In this document: piece after piece, positions 18,509-27,264 of the stretch
How positions within the stretch are numbered: position 1 is the first letter of the stretch
Layout of the letters: the number at the start of each line of letters is the position of its first letter
From: Methanococcus maripaludis
Lineage (GTDB): Archaea > AGJL01 > Methanococci > Methanococcales > Methanococcaceae
Assembly: GCF_013760955.1 (NCBI RefSeq)
Contig: NZ_JACDUL010000003.1
Span: 179,303 to 243,302, forward strand
Length of the DNA stretch: 64,000 nt
Reading direction: 5' to 3'
Translations under genes and position numbers: made by a program
The notes under the pieces: model-generated
What the model saw: the letters and a program-made list of their open reading frames with translations, nothing else
Databases searched by the model: none
Told to the model about the DNA's origin: nothing

Positions 18509-19120
18509 GTGATTGCAATAATTGATTATAATGCAGGCAACTTGCGGAGTATCGAAAAGGCACTTGAACTGTACACAAAAGATATTGTTGTTACAAGTGA
18601 CCCCGAAATACTCCTAAGTGCTGACAAACTAGTTCTCCCAGGTGTTGGAAATTTTGGAGACTCCATGAAAAATATTTCTCAAAAAACTGGAGACTGTTCT
18701 TTAAATGAAATAATTAACAAATGCGTTCAAAAGGTTCCTTTTTTAGGAATTTGTCTTGGAATGCAGTTGTTACTTGAAAAAAGTGAAGAATGTCCCGAAA
18801 TTCCCGGTCTTGGAGTAATAAAAGGAGACGTTATAAAATTTAGACATTCTGAAAAAATCCCCCATATGGGCTGGAATACAGTAAACCAGGTTCAAGATAT
18901 CCCCCTTTTTGAAGGAATAGCAAATAATGAATATTTTTACTTTGTACATTCATATCACGTGAACCCTTCAGAAAAGGACGTGATTTCAGGAACTACTAAT
19001 TACGGCTACGAATTCCCCTGTGTTTTAAATAAAAAAAACGTTTATGCTACCCAGTTCCATCCTGAAAAAAGTGGTAAAAACGGTTTAAAAATGATTAAAA
19101 ACTTTGTTGAATTAATTTAA
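18509..19120 (+). CDS. hisH: Imidazole glycerol phosphate synthase glutaminase subunit HisH
   Basis: 203 aa. HisH supplies ammonia from glutamine to HisF, making IGP and AICAR in histidine synthesis. The class I amidotransferase triad is visible: Cys in F-L-G-I-C-L-G-M-Q near residue 82, and His and Glu in A-T-Q-F-H-P-E-K-S near 183. The start is GTG 18509 after GGGATAATC. No other his gene lies in the window, so the pathway genes are scattered, as is usual in Methanococcus. It may be co-transcribed with tbp. Confidence 0.95.
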   Translation: MIAIIDYNAGNLRSIEKALELYTKDIVVTSDPEILLSADKLVLPGVGNFGDSMKNISQKTGDCSLNEIINKCVQKVPFLGICLGMQLLLEKSEECPEIPGLGVIKGDVIKFRHSEKIPHMGWNTVNQVQDIPLFEGIANNEYFYFVHSYHVNPSEKDVISGTTNYGYEFPCVLNKKNVYATQFHPEKSGKNGLKMIKNFVELI

Positions 19121-19148
19121 TCATTTAAAAAATAAAAAAACTTAAAAA

Positions 19149-20048
19149 CTAAATAACTTCTTGAATTACTTCTTTTAATTTCTGTTTTGCTTTTTTCTTA
19201 AGATATATATTTCCTAAAAACCCTGCAACAAGTGGGAGTGGCGTTCCAATATACATCAACCCGCCAAATGCTGCGAGACCTTTTTTAAATTTCGAACAGT
19301 TGTAGTTTACAATATTATCTTCTTTTTTAACCATTGATTTTAAAAGCGCTTTTTCTGAAGCATAGATAACATTGTAACTCCACAGAATTATATCTGAAAG
19401 TGGGGTTGGAGTTCCTTCGTAAGTTGTTTTTCTGTGCTTTATAGCATTAAATAAATCATCTGCACAGTTTCCTTCAAATTTAGTGTTTCCATTTCCAATC
19501 ATTCTTGCTAAATGCGCATCACTATTTCCTAAAAATGCAAAAGGGGACTTGTGGTAGTTTTTCAAAACCTTATCGAGTGCAATGTTGTTTACAATTCCAT
19601 CTCTATGGTATGCATTGTAAACTTCAACACCATCAAAATCAAGTTCAAACATCTTATCTCCGATTGCCTCACAAATCGGGCTGTATGGGTGGGGACATAC
19701 TGCAAGTCCACCCTGTTCATGGATTCTTTCGATGGTTTCTTCAGCGCTCAATCTTTTTGGGATATCTTCATTTAGGTATAACCCCAAGATTTCACCGTCT
19801 TTTGACATTATCTCGCTTCCAACTACAACTTCGATTCCGAACTCTTTTTCATACTTTTTCGTTTCAAGAGCTCCTTTAATAGTATTGTGGTCAGTTACTG
19901 CAATTATGTCCATATTATTTGCTTTTGCACATTTCAATACCTTTAAAGGTTCTTCGACAGAATCTGGAAATTTTAATCCCATGTATTTCATCATTCCAGA
20001 ATATTTGGTGTGAATGTGCATGTCTGCCTTAAATACGTCATTTTCCAT
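19149..20048 (-). CDS. PHP-domain metal-dependent phosphoesterase
   Basis: 299 aa from ATG 20048, after GAGGGACC. The N-terminal PHP domain has the metal motif D-M-H-I-H-T-K-Y-S-G (residues 7-16), D-H-N near 54-56, C-P-H-P near 117-120, and N-S-D-A-H near 178-182. The C-terminal 60 residues hold a hydrophobic hairpin (G-G-L-M-Y-I-G-T-P-L-P-L) that may attach it to the membrane. Substrates of this group are nucleotides or phosphate esters; which one is unknown here. Confidence 0.82.
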   Translation of the reverse strand: MENDVFKADMHIHTKYSGMMKYMGLKFPDSVEEPLKVLKCAKANNMDIIAVTDHNTIKGALETKKYEKEFGIEVVVGSEIMSKDGEILGLYLNEDIPKRLSAEETIERIHEQGGLAVCPHPYSPICEAIGDKMFELDFDGVEVYNAYHRDGIVNNIALDKVLKNYHKSPFAFLGNSDAHLARMIGNGNTKFEGNCADDLFNAIKHRKTTYEGTPTPLSDIILWSYNVIYASEKALLKSMVKKEDNIVNYNCSKFKKGLAAFGGLMYIGTPLPLVAGFLGNIYLKKKAKQKLKEVIQEVI

Positions 20049-20072
20049 GAGGTCCCTCAATAAATTATTGCA

Positions 20073-21587
20073 TTAAATTAGTAGATCTTTAAGTGCTTTT
20101 GGCAATATTTTGATGATATCTGTTGAATTATAATAGTATCCAAACTCTTTTTCCAGCATATCTCCACAGTATCCGTTTATGTACGTTCCACAGCATGCTG
20201 AAGGAAATGCATCATTGCAAGAATAAATTGCACCGATAATTCCGCATAATATATCTCCAGTTCCCCCAACAGTCATTCCTTGGTTTCCAGTAATGTTCAT
20301 TTTGATGCTATCAGAATTAAACACGATATCAGTACTGCCTTTTAAAACTACGGTTGACTTAAATTCTGAACTTTCGATATAATTTTCGATGTATTCAAAT
20401 TCTTTTTTGTGCGGGGTAAATATAAAATTATTTCTAAATTCAAAATTTTCATAATCTATCAACTTTATTGCATCCGCATCAATAACTACTTTTCCATTTA
20501 TTTTGTTAATGTAGGAATTTACAAACTCTTTTGTATCAGAATTTAAAGAAATCCCGCTTCCTAAAACCGTGCAATCGTAATTTTTAGACAGATTTAAAAG
20601 TTCTTCTACATTTTTATAGCCGATATAATCCCCATTTAATTCGTATGGCATTAATTCAGGATAATTTTTAACTGTATTCATAACTTTTGAAACTGAAGCA
20701 ACTGTAACAATATCTGCAAATTTAGAAGCTGCAAGGGCTGAAAAAACAGGAGCACCGTGATATTCTTTTGAGCCCCCAATGATCAGCACTTTTCCATTCT
20801 GCCCCTTATGAGAATCGGGTTTTCTTTCGTTCAACAAGTGAAAATCCCCTTTTCCAATCATATTTTCAATATATCTTGGAATTCCAATACTTTTCACAAC
20901 AAAATTTTTATTTTTATTTTCAAATTTTCGTTTGTGAAGTATAACTTCCAGATCGGACTTTAAATTTCCTGTTTGAATATCTACACTGAGTATTTTCAAA
21001 TTTTCATAGTATTTGGACTTTAAAACATTTAAATAATCAACTATTATTGAATAAGGATTTTTTAAAGTTCCAATAACTCCTGTTCCAAGCATCGAATCAA
21101 TTATCAGTACATTTTCATTTTTTAATTCCTTTTCAATCTGTTTTATTAACTCCATTACATTTTCATTTTCTAAAATATTTAGGTAATCCAGAGCACCAAA
21201 AAATTCCATATATTTTATGATGTTAAAGTTAATTTGAGTTTCAGAAGTTCTTATTTTTTGTTCATTTCCAATTAATACGACAAATGTAGCAAAATTATTC
21301 GCTAAGTGTCTTGCAATAACAAAACCATCTCCACCATTATTTCCAGTACCGCACAATACATACGCTTTTGAAAAATCAAAGTTTAAATTAACAATTTCTT
21401 CATAAACTGCCGTTCCAGCGTTTTCCATTAACTTTTCTTTTGAGATTCCGTACTGTTCAGAATTTTCGTCAATTACCTTGATTTCAGAAGAAGATACGTC
21501 GTTTTTATCATTAATCTTGAGTTTTTCTCTTAGCTGTTCGAATTTTAGAATATTTCCTCTTTTCTGAACGCATTTGATGTCTTTCAT
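20073..21587 (-). CDS. nnrDE: Bifunctional NAD(P)H-hydrate epimerase / ADP-dependent dehydratase
   Basis: 504 aa from ATG 21587, eight nt after GGTG. It repairs hydrated NAD(P)H: the N-terminal half (about 20-220) is the NnrE epimerase, with C-G-T-G-N-N-G-G-D-G near residue 79; the C-terminal half is the ribokinase-like NnrD dehydratase, with K-V-L-I-I-G-G-S near residue 265 and T-V-G-G-T-G-D near 447. The fused architecture is common in archaea and bacteria. It is divergent from acd, with about 140 bp of shared promoter region. Confidence 0.92.
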   Translation of the reverse strand: MKDIKCVQKRGNILKFEQLREKLKINDKNDVSSSEIKVIDENSEQYGISKEKLMENAGTAVYEEIVNLNFDFSKAYVLCGTGNNGGDGFVIARHLANNFATFVVLIGNEQKIRTSETQINFNIIKYMEFFGALDYLNILENENVMELIKQIEKELKNENVLIIDSMLGTGVIGTLKNPYSIIVDYLNVLKSKYYENLKILSVDIQTGNLKSDLEVILHKRKFENKNKNFVVKSIGIPRYIENMIGKGDFHLLNERKPDSHKGQNGKVLIIGGSKEYHGAPVFSALAASKFADIVTVASVSKVMNTVKNYPELMPYELNGDYIGYKNVEELLNLSKNYDCTVLGSGISLNSDTKEFVNSYINKINGKVVIDADAIKLIDYENFEFRNNFIFTPHKKEFEYIENYIESSEFKSTVVLKGSTDIVFNSDSIKMNITGNQGMTVGGTGDILCGIIGAIYSCNDAFPSACCGTYINGYCGDMLEKEFGYYYNSTDIIKILPKALKDLLI

Positions 21588-21729
21588 GCCTTTCAACACC
21601 TGAAAACTGAATTTATTATTTGACTTAAATCCGAAAAATTCATATATTAAATTAAACTGTAATTAGGTATTGTTAATTATTATTAATTATAATTATATTT
21701 ATCAAAATATAACAAACCGAGGGATTTAT

Positions 21730-23841
21730 ATGAATACTATTGATGGAATATTCAACCCGAAATCAGTTGCAGTAATTGGTGCATCAGAAATTGAAGGAAA
21801 AGTCGGACAGTCAGTAATGAAAAACCTGTTAAATTTCAAACAACACGGTGGAAAAGTATACCCTATTAACAAAAAATACAATGAAGTATACGGGATTAAA
21901 TGCTACGGTTCTGTTTTAGACATTCCTGAAACTCCAGACCTTGTAATTATATCAATACCTGCTGAATATGCAGTAGATGCTATGGAAGAATGTGGAAGAA
22001 AAGGAGTAAAATCGGCAATAATTATTACCGCAGGATTTGCAGAAACCAACAACCACGTGCTAGAAGACAGGTTAAAATCAATTATTGAACAGTACGGAAT
22101 TAGAACAATCGGCCCGAACTGCCTCGGTGTGATAAATCTTCACAACCATTTAAACGCATCATTCAGTAAAGAATTTTCAAACATGGGCAATATCGCATTT
22201 ATATCACAAAGTGGAGCAATTATGACTGCACTGCTTGATATTGCAAATTATTATAACCTTGGATTTTCAAAAATCGTGAGTATGGGTAACAAAATCGATG
22301 TTCAGGAATACGAACTATTGAATTACCTTGAAAATGACCCCCACACAAAAGTTGTGGCGCTTTATATTGAAGGTTTGAAAGATGAAAAATTCATAAGTGC
22401 TGCTAAAAAAATTTCAAGGAAAAAACCTGTAATCGTTTTAAAAAGTGGAAAATCCGAAGAGGGTGCAAAAGCTGCTTCTTCACACACCGGAAGCCTTGCA
22501 GGAAACAGTGCAGTATACGATGCAGCTTTCAAAAAAAGCCGTGTATTTAATGTGGAAAGCTTTGAAGACCTCGTAAATTTATTAAAGATATTCTCAGTAC
22601 AACCCCCAATGAAATCCAAAAAGCTTGCAGTTATTACAAATGCAGGAGGATTTGGTGTGTTAGCAGCAGATTCTGTTGAAAATTTCGGATTGGAACTTGC
22701 AGAATTTTCAGGAACTACAGTTTCAGAATTGAAAAAATATTTACCAGATACATCAGGTATTTCAAATCCACTGGATTTAATCGGGGATGCCGATGTTGAG
22801 AGATACAAACACGCATTTGAATTAGTTGAAAATGATCCAAACGTAGATGGTTTACTTGCAATATTAACGCCTCAAGGAATGACTGATGCACTCGGCGTTG
22901 CAAGAGAACTTGTGAAACTTAAAAACTACATGATATGTAAAAAAGATAAAATTCCAATTGTTGCGTCATTCGTTGGAGGAACTTCCGTGTTAGAAGCAAG
23001 AAGCTACTTACAAGAAAAAGGAATTCCATCATTTATCTGCCCAGAACTTGCAGTTAAAGCACTAGCTTGTTTATACAGGCAAAGCCACCTCATGGACAAA
23101 TACGACAGTCCGGAATACTTAAATGAAATCAGAGCTGAAATCTCGGATGCTAAAACTAACAACCAAGAAAAAATTGATGAACTACTCGCAAATCCAAATG
23201 AAAGCAACTCAAAAGAATTTTTAAAATTGAATGGATTTGCAATACCTGAAAAATTCGTTGCAACGACTAAAGATGACGCTAAAAAATACGCTGAATCATT
23301 AGGAAAAGTAGTAATGAAAGTTGTTTCAGCAGACATTTTGCACAAATCAGATGCAGGTTGCGTAATAATCGATCCAAGCGATGCATCAGAAGCATTTGAA
23401 ACCATTATGAAAAATGGGGAAAAATACTTGTTGGATAGAAAAATCGATGGAATAATCGATGGTGTTTTGATCGAACAGTTTGTCACCGGAAAAGAGATCA
23501 TTATTGGTGCTAAAAGAGACCCAGTATTTGGACCTGTTGTTATGACTGGACTTGGTGGAATATTCGTAGAAGTTTTAAAAGATGTTTCTTTTGGAATTAC
23601 CCCGATAACAAAAGAATACGCTGGAGAAATACTCGAATCCTTGAAGTCGTACAAAATCCTTGAAGGAGTTAGGGGCGAAAAAAGAAGCGATATCGAATTT
23701 TTAAAAGAATTGATCGTTAGAGTTGGCGTTTTAATGGAAACCTACGATGAAATAAGTGAAATTGATATCAACCCTGCATTTATAAAAGAAGAAGGCCAAG
23801 GCGGATTCGTTGGAGATGCATTGATTATAACAAAAAAATAG
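21730..23841 (+). CDS. acd: ADP-forming acetyl-CoA synthetase, fused alpha-beta
   Basis: 703 aa from ATG 21730 (GAGGG upstream); the in-frame extension to 21670 lacks a ribosome site. It converts acyl-CoA, ADP and phosphate to acid, CoA and ATP, or the reverse. The CoA-binding domain is at residues about 1-140, the ligase domain follows with the phospho-His in S-S-H-T-G-S-L-A-G near 250, and the ATP-grasp beta part occupies about 480-703. In a hydrogenotrophic methanogen it is likely to assimilate acetate or recycle CoA esters. It converges on the HesB-like selenoprotein gene, leaving only 13 bp before that gene's SECIS. Confidence 0.9.
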   Translation: MNTIDGIFNPKSVAVIGASEIEGKVGQSVMKNLLNFKQHGGKVYPINKKYNEVYGIKCYGSVLDIPETPDLVIISIPAEYAVDAMEECGRKGVKSAIIITAGFAETNNHVLEDRLKSIIEQYGIRTIGPNCLGVINLHNHLNASFSKEFSNMGNIAFISQSGAIMTALLDIANYYNLGFSKIVSMGNKIDVQEYELLNYLENDPHTKVVALYIEGLKDEKFISAAKKISRKKPVIVLKSGKSEEGAKAASSHTGSLAGNSAVYDAAFKKSRVFNVESFEDLVNLLKIFSVQPPMKSKKLAVITNAGGFGVLAADSVENFGLELAEFSGTTVSELKKYLPDTSGISNPLDLIGDADVERYKHAFELVENDPNVDGLLAILTPQGMTDALGVARELVKLKNYMICKKDKIPIVASFVGGTSVLEARSYLQEKGIPSFICPELAVKALACLYRQSHLMDKYDSPEYLNEIRAEISDAKTNNQEKIDELLANPNESNSKEFLKLNGFAIPEKFVATTKDDAKKYAESLGKVVMKVVSADILHKSDAGCVIIDPSDASEAFETIMKNGEKYLLDRKIDGIIDGVLIEQFVTGKEIIIGAKRDPVFGPVVMTGLGGIFVEVLKDVSFGITPITKEYAGEILESLKSYKILEGVRGEKRSDIEFLKELIVRVGVLMETYDEISEIDINPAFIKEEGQGGFVGDALIITKK

Positions 23842-23854
23842 AAAAAATAGGATA

Positions 23855-23895
23855 TGCTGTTTTTAATCCCTTCCAGGGTTCTTAAATTAACAGCA
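23855..23895 (-). promoter_or_regulatory. Archaeal SECIS element
   Basis: Read on the minus strand, TGCTGTT pairs with AACAGCA (7 bp), then an AA bulge, TTTAA pairs with TTAAA (5 bp), then the asymmetric GAA / A internal loop, a CCC/GGG stem and a TGGAA apical loop. The GAA-A loop next to short G-C pairs is the defining feature of Methanococcus SECIS elements, which lie in 3' UTRs and direct Sec insertion at UGA. It overlaps the last two Cys codons and the stop of the upstream reading frame. Confidence 0.88.
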
Positions 23896-24183
23896 GCCAC
23901 CTGCTCCTTTTACTGCCAGGTATTTTCCGCTGAAAACGGATTTTTTCACGATGATATATACTTCGTTTAATACCTGTCTAGCCATTTTGTCGATAAAGAT
24001 TCTGAAATCTTCATCGTAAATTTTTTCATCCGTTTCGACGATTTTGCTTGCGATGTCGATCCCGAACTTAGGACCACCTCAACCAAAACCTTCGAAAAAC
24101 ACGATCAAGTCTTTTGAACCAGTTTCGTTTATTTTTTCGTTTATAAACTCCATTGCTTCTTCAGAAATTGTTACAGGGATCAT
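23887..24183 (-). CDS. HesB/IscA-like selenoprotein (in-frame UGA = selenocysteine at residue 35)
   Basis: 98 aa if the TGA at 24079-24081 is read as Sec. ATG 24183 has GGTGA four nt upstream. Reading through gives G-F-G-U-G-G-P-K around residue 35 and C-C at 97-98, which align with the first and the last two Cys of the A-type Fe-S carriers IscA/HesB, so U35 replaces a cluster-ligating Cys. Without readthrough only 34 residues would be made, and the downstream frame remains open and conserved in character. A HesB-like selenoprotein is known in Methanocaldococcus and Methanococcus. The SECIS is immediately 3'. A role in Fe-S or redox chemistry is inferred. Confidence 0.9.
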
Positions 24184-24204
24184 TCTCTCACCTATCTGTA
24201 CACG

Positions 24205-24229
24205 AATATATTAGATTTTCTAATATATT
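24205..24229. repeat. Perfect 10-bp inverted repeat in the selenoprotein/psmA divergent promoter
   Basis: AATATATTAG and CTAATATATT flank a 5-nt ATTTT spacer. It lies 22 bp upstream of the HesB-like selenoprotein start, so it probably contains that gene's TATA box and may be an operator. AT-rich composition makes a chance palindrome possible. Confidence 0.45.
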
Positions 24230-24268
24230 AACATATAGCGGAAGTGTGTTTCAGGTACGAAAAGATAG

Positions 24269-24280
24269 CTATATATAAAA
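24269..24280 (+). promoter_or_regulatory. TATA promoter of psmA
   Basis: CTATATATAAAA, with an upstream purine-rich CGAAAAGATAG as the likely BRE. A start near 24300 would give a leader of about 55 nt ending in GGAGG at 24344-24348. Confidence 0.6.
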
Positions 24281-24355
24281 ATTCAGTGAAAAGTAGTTAT
24301 TATAACCGTTAATTTTCAATTCATACTTATTAATTTAAATTTTGGAGGCAATTAT

Positions 24356-25135
24356 ATGCAACAAATGGTTCCGGCATCAGGATACGATAGGGCAATAACC
24401 ATATTCAGCCCAGAAGGAAGACTTTACCAGGTTGAATATGCTAGAGAAGCAGTGAGACGAGGAACCACTGCAGTTGGCATTAAGTGTAAAGACGGAGTAG
24501 TTCTCGCAGTTGATAGGAGAATTACAAGCAAATTAATCGACGTTTCTTCAATTGAAAAAATATTCCAGATTGACGACCATATTGTAGCCGCTACATCAGG
24601 TTTAGTTGCTGATGCAAGAGTTTTGATCGATAGAGCAAGACTTGAAGCACAGATGAACAGGATTTCATACGGTGAAGCAATCACAGTTGAAGCACTTGCT
24701 AAAAAAATCTGTGACATCAAACAGGCATACACCCAACACGGTGGCGCAAGACCATTTGGTTTAGCACTTTTAATTACTGGAATCGACAGACACAGTGCAA
24801 GATTGTTTGAAACTGACCCAAGTGGTGCTTTAATAGAATACAAAGCAACAGCAATCGGTTCAGGAAGACCTATTGCAATGGAAGTTCTCGAATCAAAGTA
24901 CGACGAAAATATGACTGTTAACGAAGGAATGGAATTGGCACTTTACGCATTAAGCAAAACTACTGAAGAATTAAAGCCTGAAAACATTGACATGGCAATT
25001 GTAAAAGATTCTGGAAAATTAGTTGAAAAAATAAGTGTTGATGAAATTGAAAAAATTGTAAAAGCCGTTTACAAAAAAGTTGAAGCTGAAGAAGCAGAAG
25101 CTGAAAAAAATAAAGGCGAAGAAGATATTGAATAA
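24356..25135 (+). CDS. psmA: Proteasome subunit alpha
   Basis: 259 aa, family length. The alpha subunits form the outer rings of the 20S proteasome and gate substrate entry. The N-terminal gate and signature are present: S-G-Y-D-R-A-I-T-I-F-S-P-E-G-R-L-Y-Q-V-E-Y-A (residues 8-29, with the start of the alpha signature at Y-D-R). It lacks the processed catalytic Thr of beta subunits. The C-terminus is an acidic, Glu-rich tail (E-A-E-E-A-E-A-E). GGAGG lies eight nt before ATG 24356. The operon that follows starts about 100 bp later with its own likely promoter. Confidence 0.97.
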   Translation: MQQMVPASGYDRAITIFSPEGRLYQVEYAREAVRRGTTAVGIKCKDGVVLAVDRRITSKLIDVSSIEKIFQIDDHIVAATSGLVADARVLIDRARLEAQMNRISYGEAITVEALAKKICDIKQAYTQHGGARPFGLALLITGIDRHSARLFETDPSGALIEYKATAIGSGRPIAMEVLESKYDENMTVNEGMELALYALSKTTEELKPENIDMAIVKDSGKLVEKISVDEIEKIVKAVYKKVEAEEAEAEKNKGEEDIE

Positions 25136-25233
25136 CGTAAATTAAGATAAATTCGAAATAATACCTAAAAAAACCCCTCATTATTGTTTTATTTATTGCG
25201 GGGAAAGGTATATAAATAAAAGAAGGGATAGAT

Positions 25234-25938
25234 ATGGTGTCATTGGACGATGCTGTTATAGCAAGGCTTCAATCACATGGGGAAAAATTCGAAATACTCG
25301 TGGATCCATACTTGGCAGCTAAATTTAAAGAAGGACAGCCAATAGGCATCTCAGAAGTCTTGGCCGCTGAAGCGGTTTATAAAGATTCTGGAAAAGGAGA
25401 AAAAGTTCCAGAAGATTTACTTTTGAAGATTTTTGAAACCTTGAATCCTTTGGAAATCGCAGAACAGATTCTAAAAAAAGGAACTGTTCAGTTAACGGCT
25501 AACCAGCGAAAAGAAATACAGGAACAAAAGCGAAAGCAAATCGTGTCTTTAATTTCGAAAAACACGATAAATCCTCAAACTGACACTCCCCACCCGCCGA
25601 AAAGGATTGAAAACGCTATGGAAGAAGCTAGAATCAGTGTTGATATTTATAAAAGCGCTGAAGAACAAATTCCTAAAATTATTAAGGAATTGAGGAAACT
25701 TTTACCCATTAAGTTTGAAAAAAGAGATGTTGCAGTTAAAATTCCCGGAGAATTTGCTGCAAATGCATACCATACACTTCATGAATACGGCGCAACCAAG
25801 CAGGAAGAGTGGATGGGCGATGGCTCGCTTGTTCTTGTAATCGAAATTCCAAGTGGTATTGAAAGCGAATTTTACATGCATTTGAACAAACTTACAAAAG
25901 GAACTGTTCAAACTAAAGTACTTAAAAGATATGACTAA
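25234..25938 (+). CDS. SBDS/Sdo1 ribosome maturation protein
   Basis: 234 aa, archaeal SBDS length. SBDS works with EF-2-like GTPases in late 60S/50S maturation. The start M-V-S-L-D-D-A-V-I-A-R-L and the F-E-I-L-V-D-P segment are typical, followed by three domains including the central D-x-x-N-P-x-E-I-A-E-Q-I region (residues 72-82). A TATATAAATA at 25209-25218 would place transcription start at or just past the ATG; an alternative TTTTATTTAT near 25188 would leave AAGGGAT (25223-25229) as a ribosome site, which seems more consistent. It begins a nine-gene run ending at 29310. Confidence 0.94.
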   Translation: MVSLDDAVIARLQSHGEKFEILVDPYLAAKFKEGQPIGISEVLAAEAVYKDSGKGEKVPEDLLLKIFETLNPLEIAEQILKKGTVQLTANQRKEIQEQKRKQIVSLISKNTINPQTDTPHPPKRIENAMEEARISVDIYKSAEEQIPKIIKELRKLLPIKFEKRDVAVKIPGEFAANAYHTLHEYGATKQEEWMGDGSLVLVIEIPSGIESEFYMHLNKLTKGTVQTKVLKRYD

Positions 25939-25967
25939 TCATTTTACGGATAGAAACAGGTGAAATA

Positions 25968-26258
25968 ATGGTAGAATTTAGCCACACTAAAAAAATTGGT
26001 TCAGCAGGAAGATTTGGATCAAGATACGGTAGAAAAATCAGAGTAAGATTAAGAGACGTTGAAATTAAACAGAAAAAAGAATACAAATGTCCTGTTTGTG
26101 CATTCCCTAAATTAAAAAGAGTAGGAACCTCAATCTGGGTATGTGACAAATGCGGTGCAAAAATTGCTGGTGGAGCATACACCCCAGAAACTGGTGCTGG
26201 TAAAGTTGTTACAAAAGCTATCAGAAGAGTTATCGAAAGTAAAAGTAGAGAAATCTAA
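25968..26258 (+). CDS. rpl37ae: Large ribosomal subunit protein L37Ae
   Basis: 96 aa, usual size. A zinc-binding ribosomal protein of archaea and eukaryotes: Cys 41, 44, 59 and 62 form a C-x2-C-x14-C-x2-C finger. The basic N-terminus has G-S-A-G-R-F-G-S-R-Y-G-R-K (11-23), the rRNA-binding family motif. ATG 25968 follows AGGTGA. The gene lies 29 bp after SBDS and 54 bp before rpoP. Confidence 0.96.
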   Translation: MVEFSHTKKIGSAGRFGSRYGRKIRVRLRDVEIKQKKEYKCPVCAFPKLKRVGTSIWVCDKCGAKIAGGAYTPETGAGKVVTKAIRRVIESKSREI

Positions 26259-26312
26259 TTTAATTATTTTTAAACCATTTATTTTTCATTTTAAGCTTTT
26301 TTAGGTGATATT

Positions 26313-26453
26313 ATGGCAGAGTACAGATGTTCCAACTGTGGAAAAATTGTAACTCTTGATGAAATAGGATTAAAAGCTAAATGTCCTCACTGCAGTAACA
26401 GAGTTTTGATAAAATTAAGGCCTAAAATAGTTAAAAAAGTTCAGGCAAGATAA
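26313..26453 (+). CDS. rpoP: DNA-directed RNA polymerase subunit P
   Basis: 46 aa. Subunit P (Rpo12) is a small zinc-ribbon subunit of archaeal RNA polymerase. Cys 6, 9, 24 and 27 (C-x2-C-x14-C-x2-C) form the ribbon and the C-terminus is basic (K-P-K-I-V-K-K-V-Q-A-R), as in the family. GGTGA lies seven nt before ATG 26313. Its stop TAA overlaps the next start (TAATG at 26451-26455), giving translational coupling with the Brix gene. Confidence 0.95.
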   Translation: MAEYRCSNCGKIVTLDEIGLKAKCPHCSNRVLIKLRPKIVKKVQAR

Positions 26454-26947
26454 TGATAATTACTACTTCCAGAAAACCTTCTCAAAGAACCAGAAGCCTT
26501 GTAAACGATTTAGCAAGGGTTTTTAATTTTGAAATATTAAACCGGGGAAAAATCCCTCTTTCTGAGCTAATCGAAAATAAGGCCGATATGATAATTGTAG
26601 AAGAACTAAAAGGCAACCCTGGAAGACTCAAAATATTTAATTTTGAAAATAATAAAATTCTTTCAATGAACCTATCCTTAAAACTTCAAAGAGAAGTTTC
26701 AGGAAAAGTTTTTAAAAACTCTGGAAAGTTGAGTTCGAAGTTTGATAGAAATACTGAAAATTTAAAAGAACTGTTTTTCGAATATTTATTCAAAAAATTG
26801 AGTAATTATGAAGAAGAGAGTTCTGATGTAGTGCTTACTTTTAAAACGGTTGATGAGTCCACATTCTACATTGAAGTTCACAAAGACTCAGAAAATTTAG
26901 GTCCAAGTTTAAAGATAAAGACCGTAAAGATACTCGATATTGAATAG
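26453..26947 (+). CDS. Brix-domain (Imp4-like) RNA-binding protein
   Basis: 164 aa. The archaeal single Brix-domain protein resembles the domain shared by Imp4, Rpf1, Rpf2 and Brx1, which chaperone rRNA assembly. The start I-I-T-T-S-R-K-P-S-Q-R-T-R-S-L (2-16) is the conserved N-terminal motif, and N-R-G-K near residue 35 also fits. It is coupled to rpoP by a TAATG overlap and followed by pcc1 after 7 bp. Confidence 0.9.
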   Translation: MIITTSRKPSQRTRSLVNDLARVFNFEILNRGKIPLSELIENKADMIIVEELKGNPGRLKIFNFENNKILSMNLSLKLQREVSGKVFKNSGKLSSKFDRNTENLKELFFEYLFKKLSNYEEESSDVVLTFKTVDESTFYIEVHKDSENLGPSLKIKTVKILDIE

Positions 26948-26954
26948 TGTTAAT

Positions 26955-27206
26955 ATGGCATTTCCTAAATTTACCCTAAAACTAACTTTTGAAACTCCAA
27001 AAAAAGCCAGAATTATTTACGAATCTGTTTTTCCAGAACATGTCGCATCACAAGTTCGATCAAAATGTGAAATGGATCTTTTTGAAAATTCAATTGTTAT
27101 ATCTTGTGTTTCTGACGAATTGAGTATCCTAAAAGCATCGATTTACTCGTATCTTCGTTGGATAAAAGTTGCAGAAAGTATATATAAACTAACAGAAGAT
27201 GAATAA
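26955..27206 (+). CDS. pcc1: KEOPS complex subunit Pcc1
   Basis: 83 aa from ATG 26955; a longer TTG-started frame (26940) overlaps the Brix gene. Pcc1 is the dimerisation subunit of KEOPS, which makes the t6A37 tRNA modification with Kae1 and Bud32. The beta-alpha-alpha-beta pattern with P-E-H near residue 24 and the C-terminal S-Y-L-R-W-I-K-V-A segment fit the family. Other KEOPS genes are not in the window. Confidence 0.82.
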   Translation: MAFPKFTLKLTFETPKKARIIYESVFPEHVASQVRSKCEMDLFENSIVISCVSDELSILKASIYSYLRWIKVAESIYKLTEDE

Positions 27207-27264
27207 TAATTGATATATAAAATGAGTTTAAAAAATAAATTAAAACTAAAAGAGGATTGAAATC

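Noticed and set aside
23887-24183. Reading the TGA at codon 35 as a pseudogene or sequencing error
   Set aside because: The ribosome site, the open frame on both sides, IscA-type Cys positions and a SECIS hairpin with the GAA/A loop all fit a selenoprotein.
25160-25210. CCCC...GGGG inverted repeat before the SBDS gene as a riboswitch
   Set aside because: Arms of four bases with a long AT loop; no known archaeal riboswitch fits, and it lies at or upstream of the likely TATA box.
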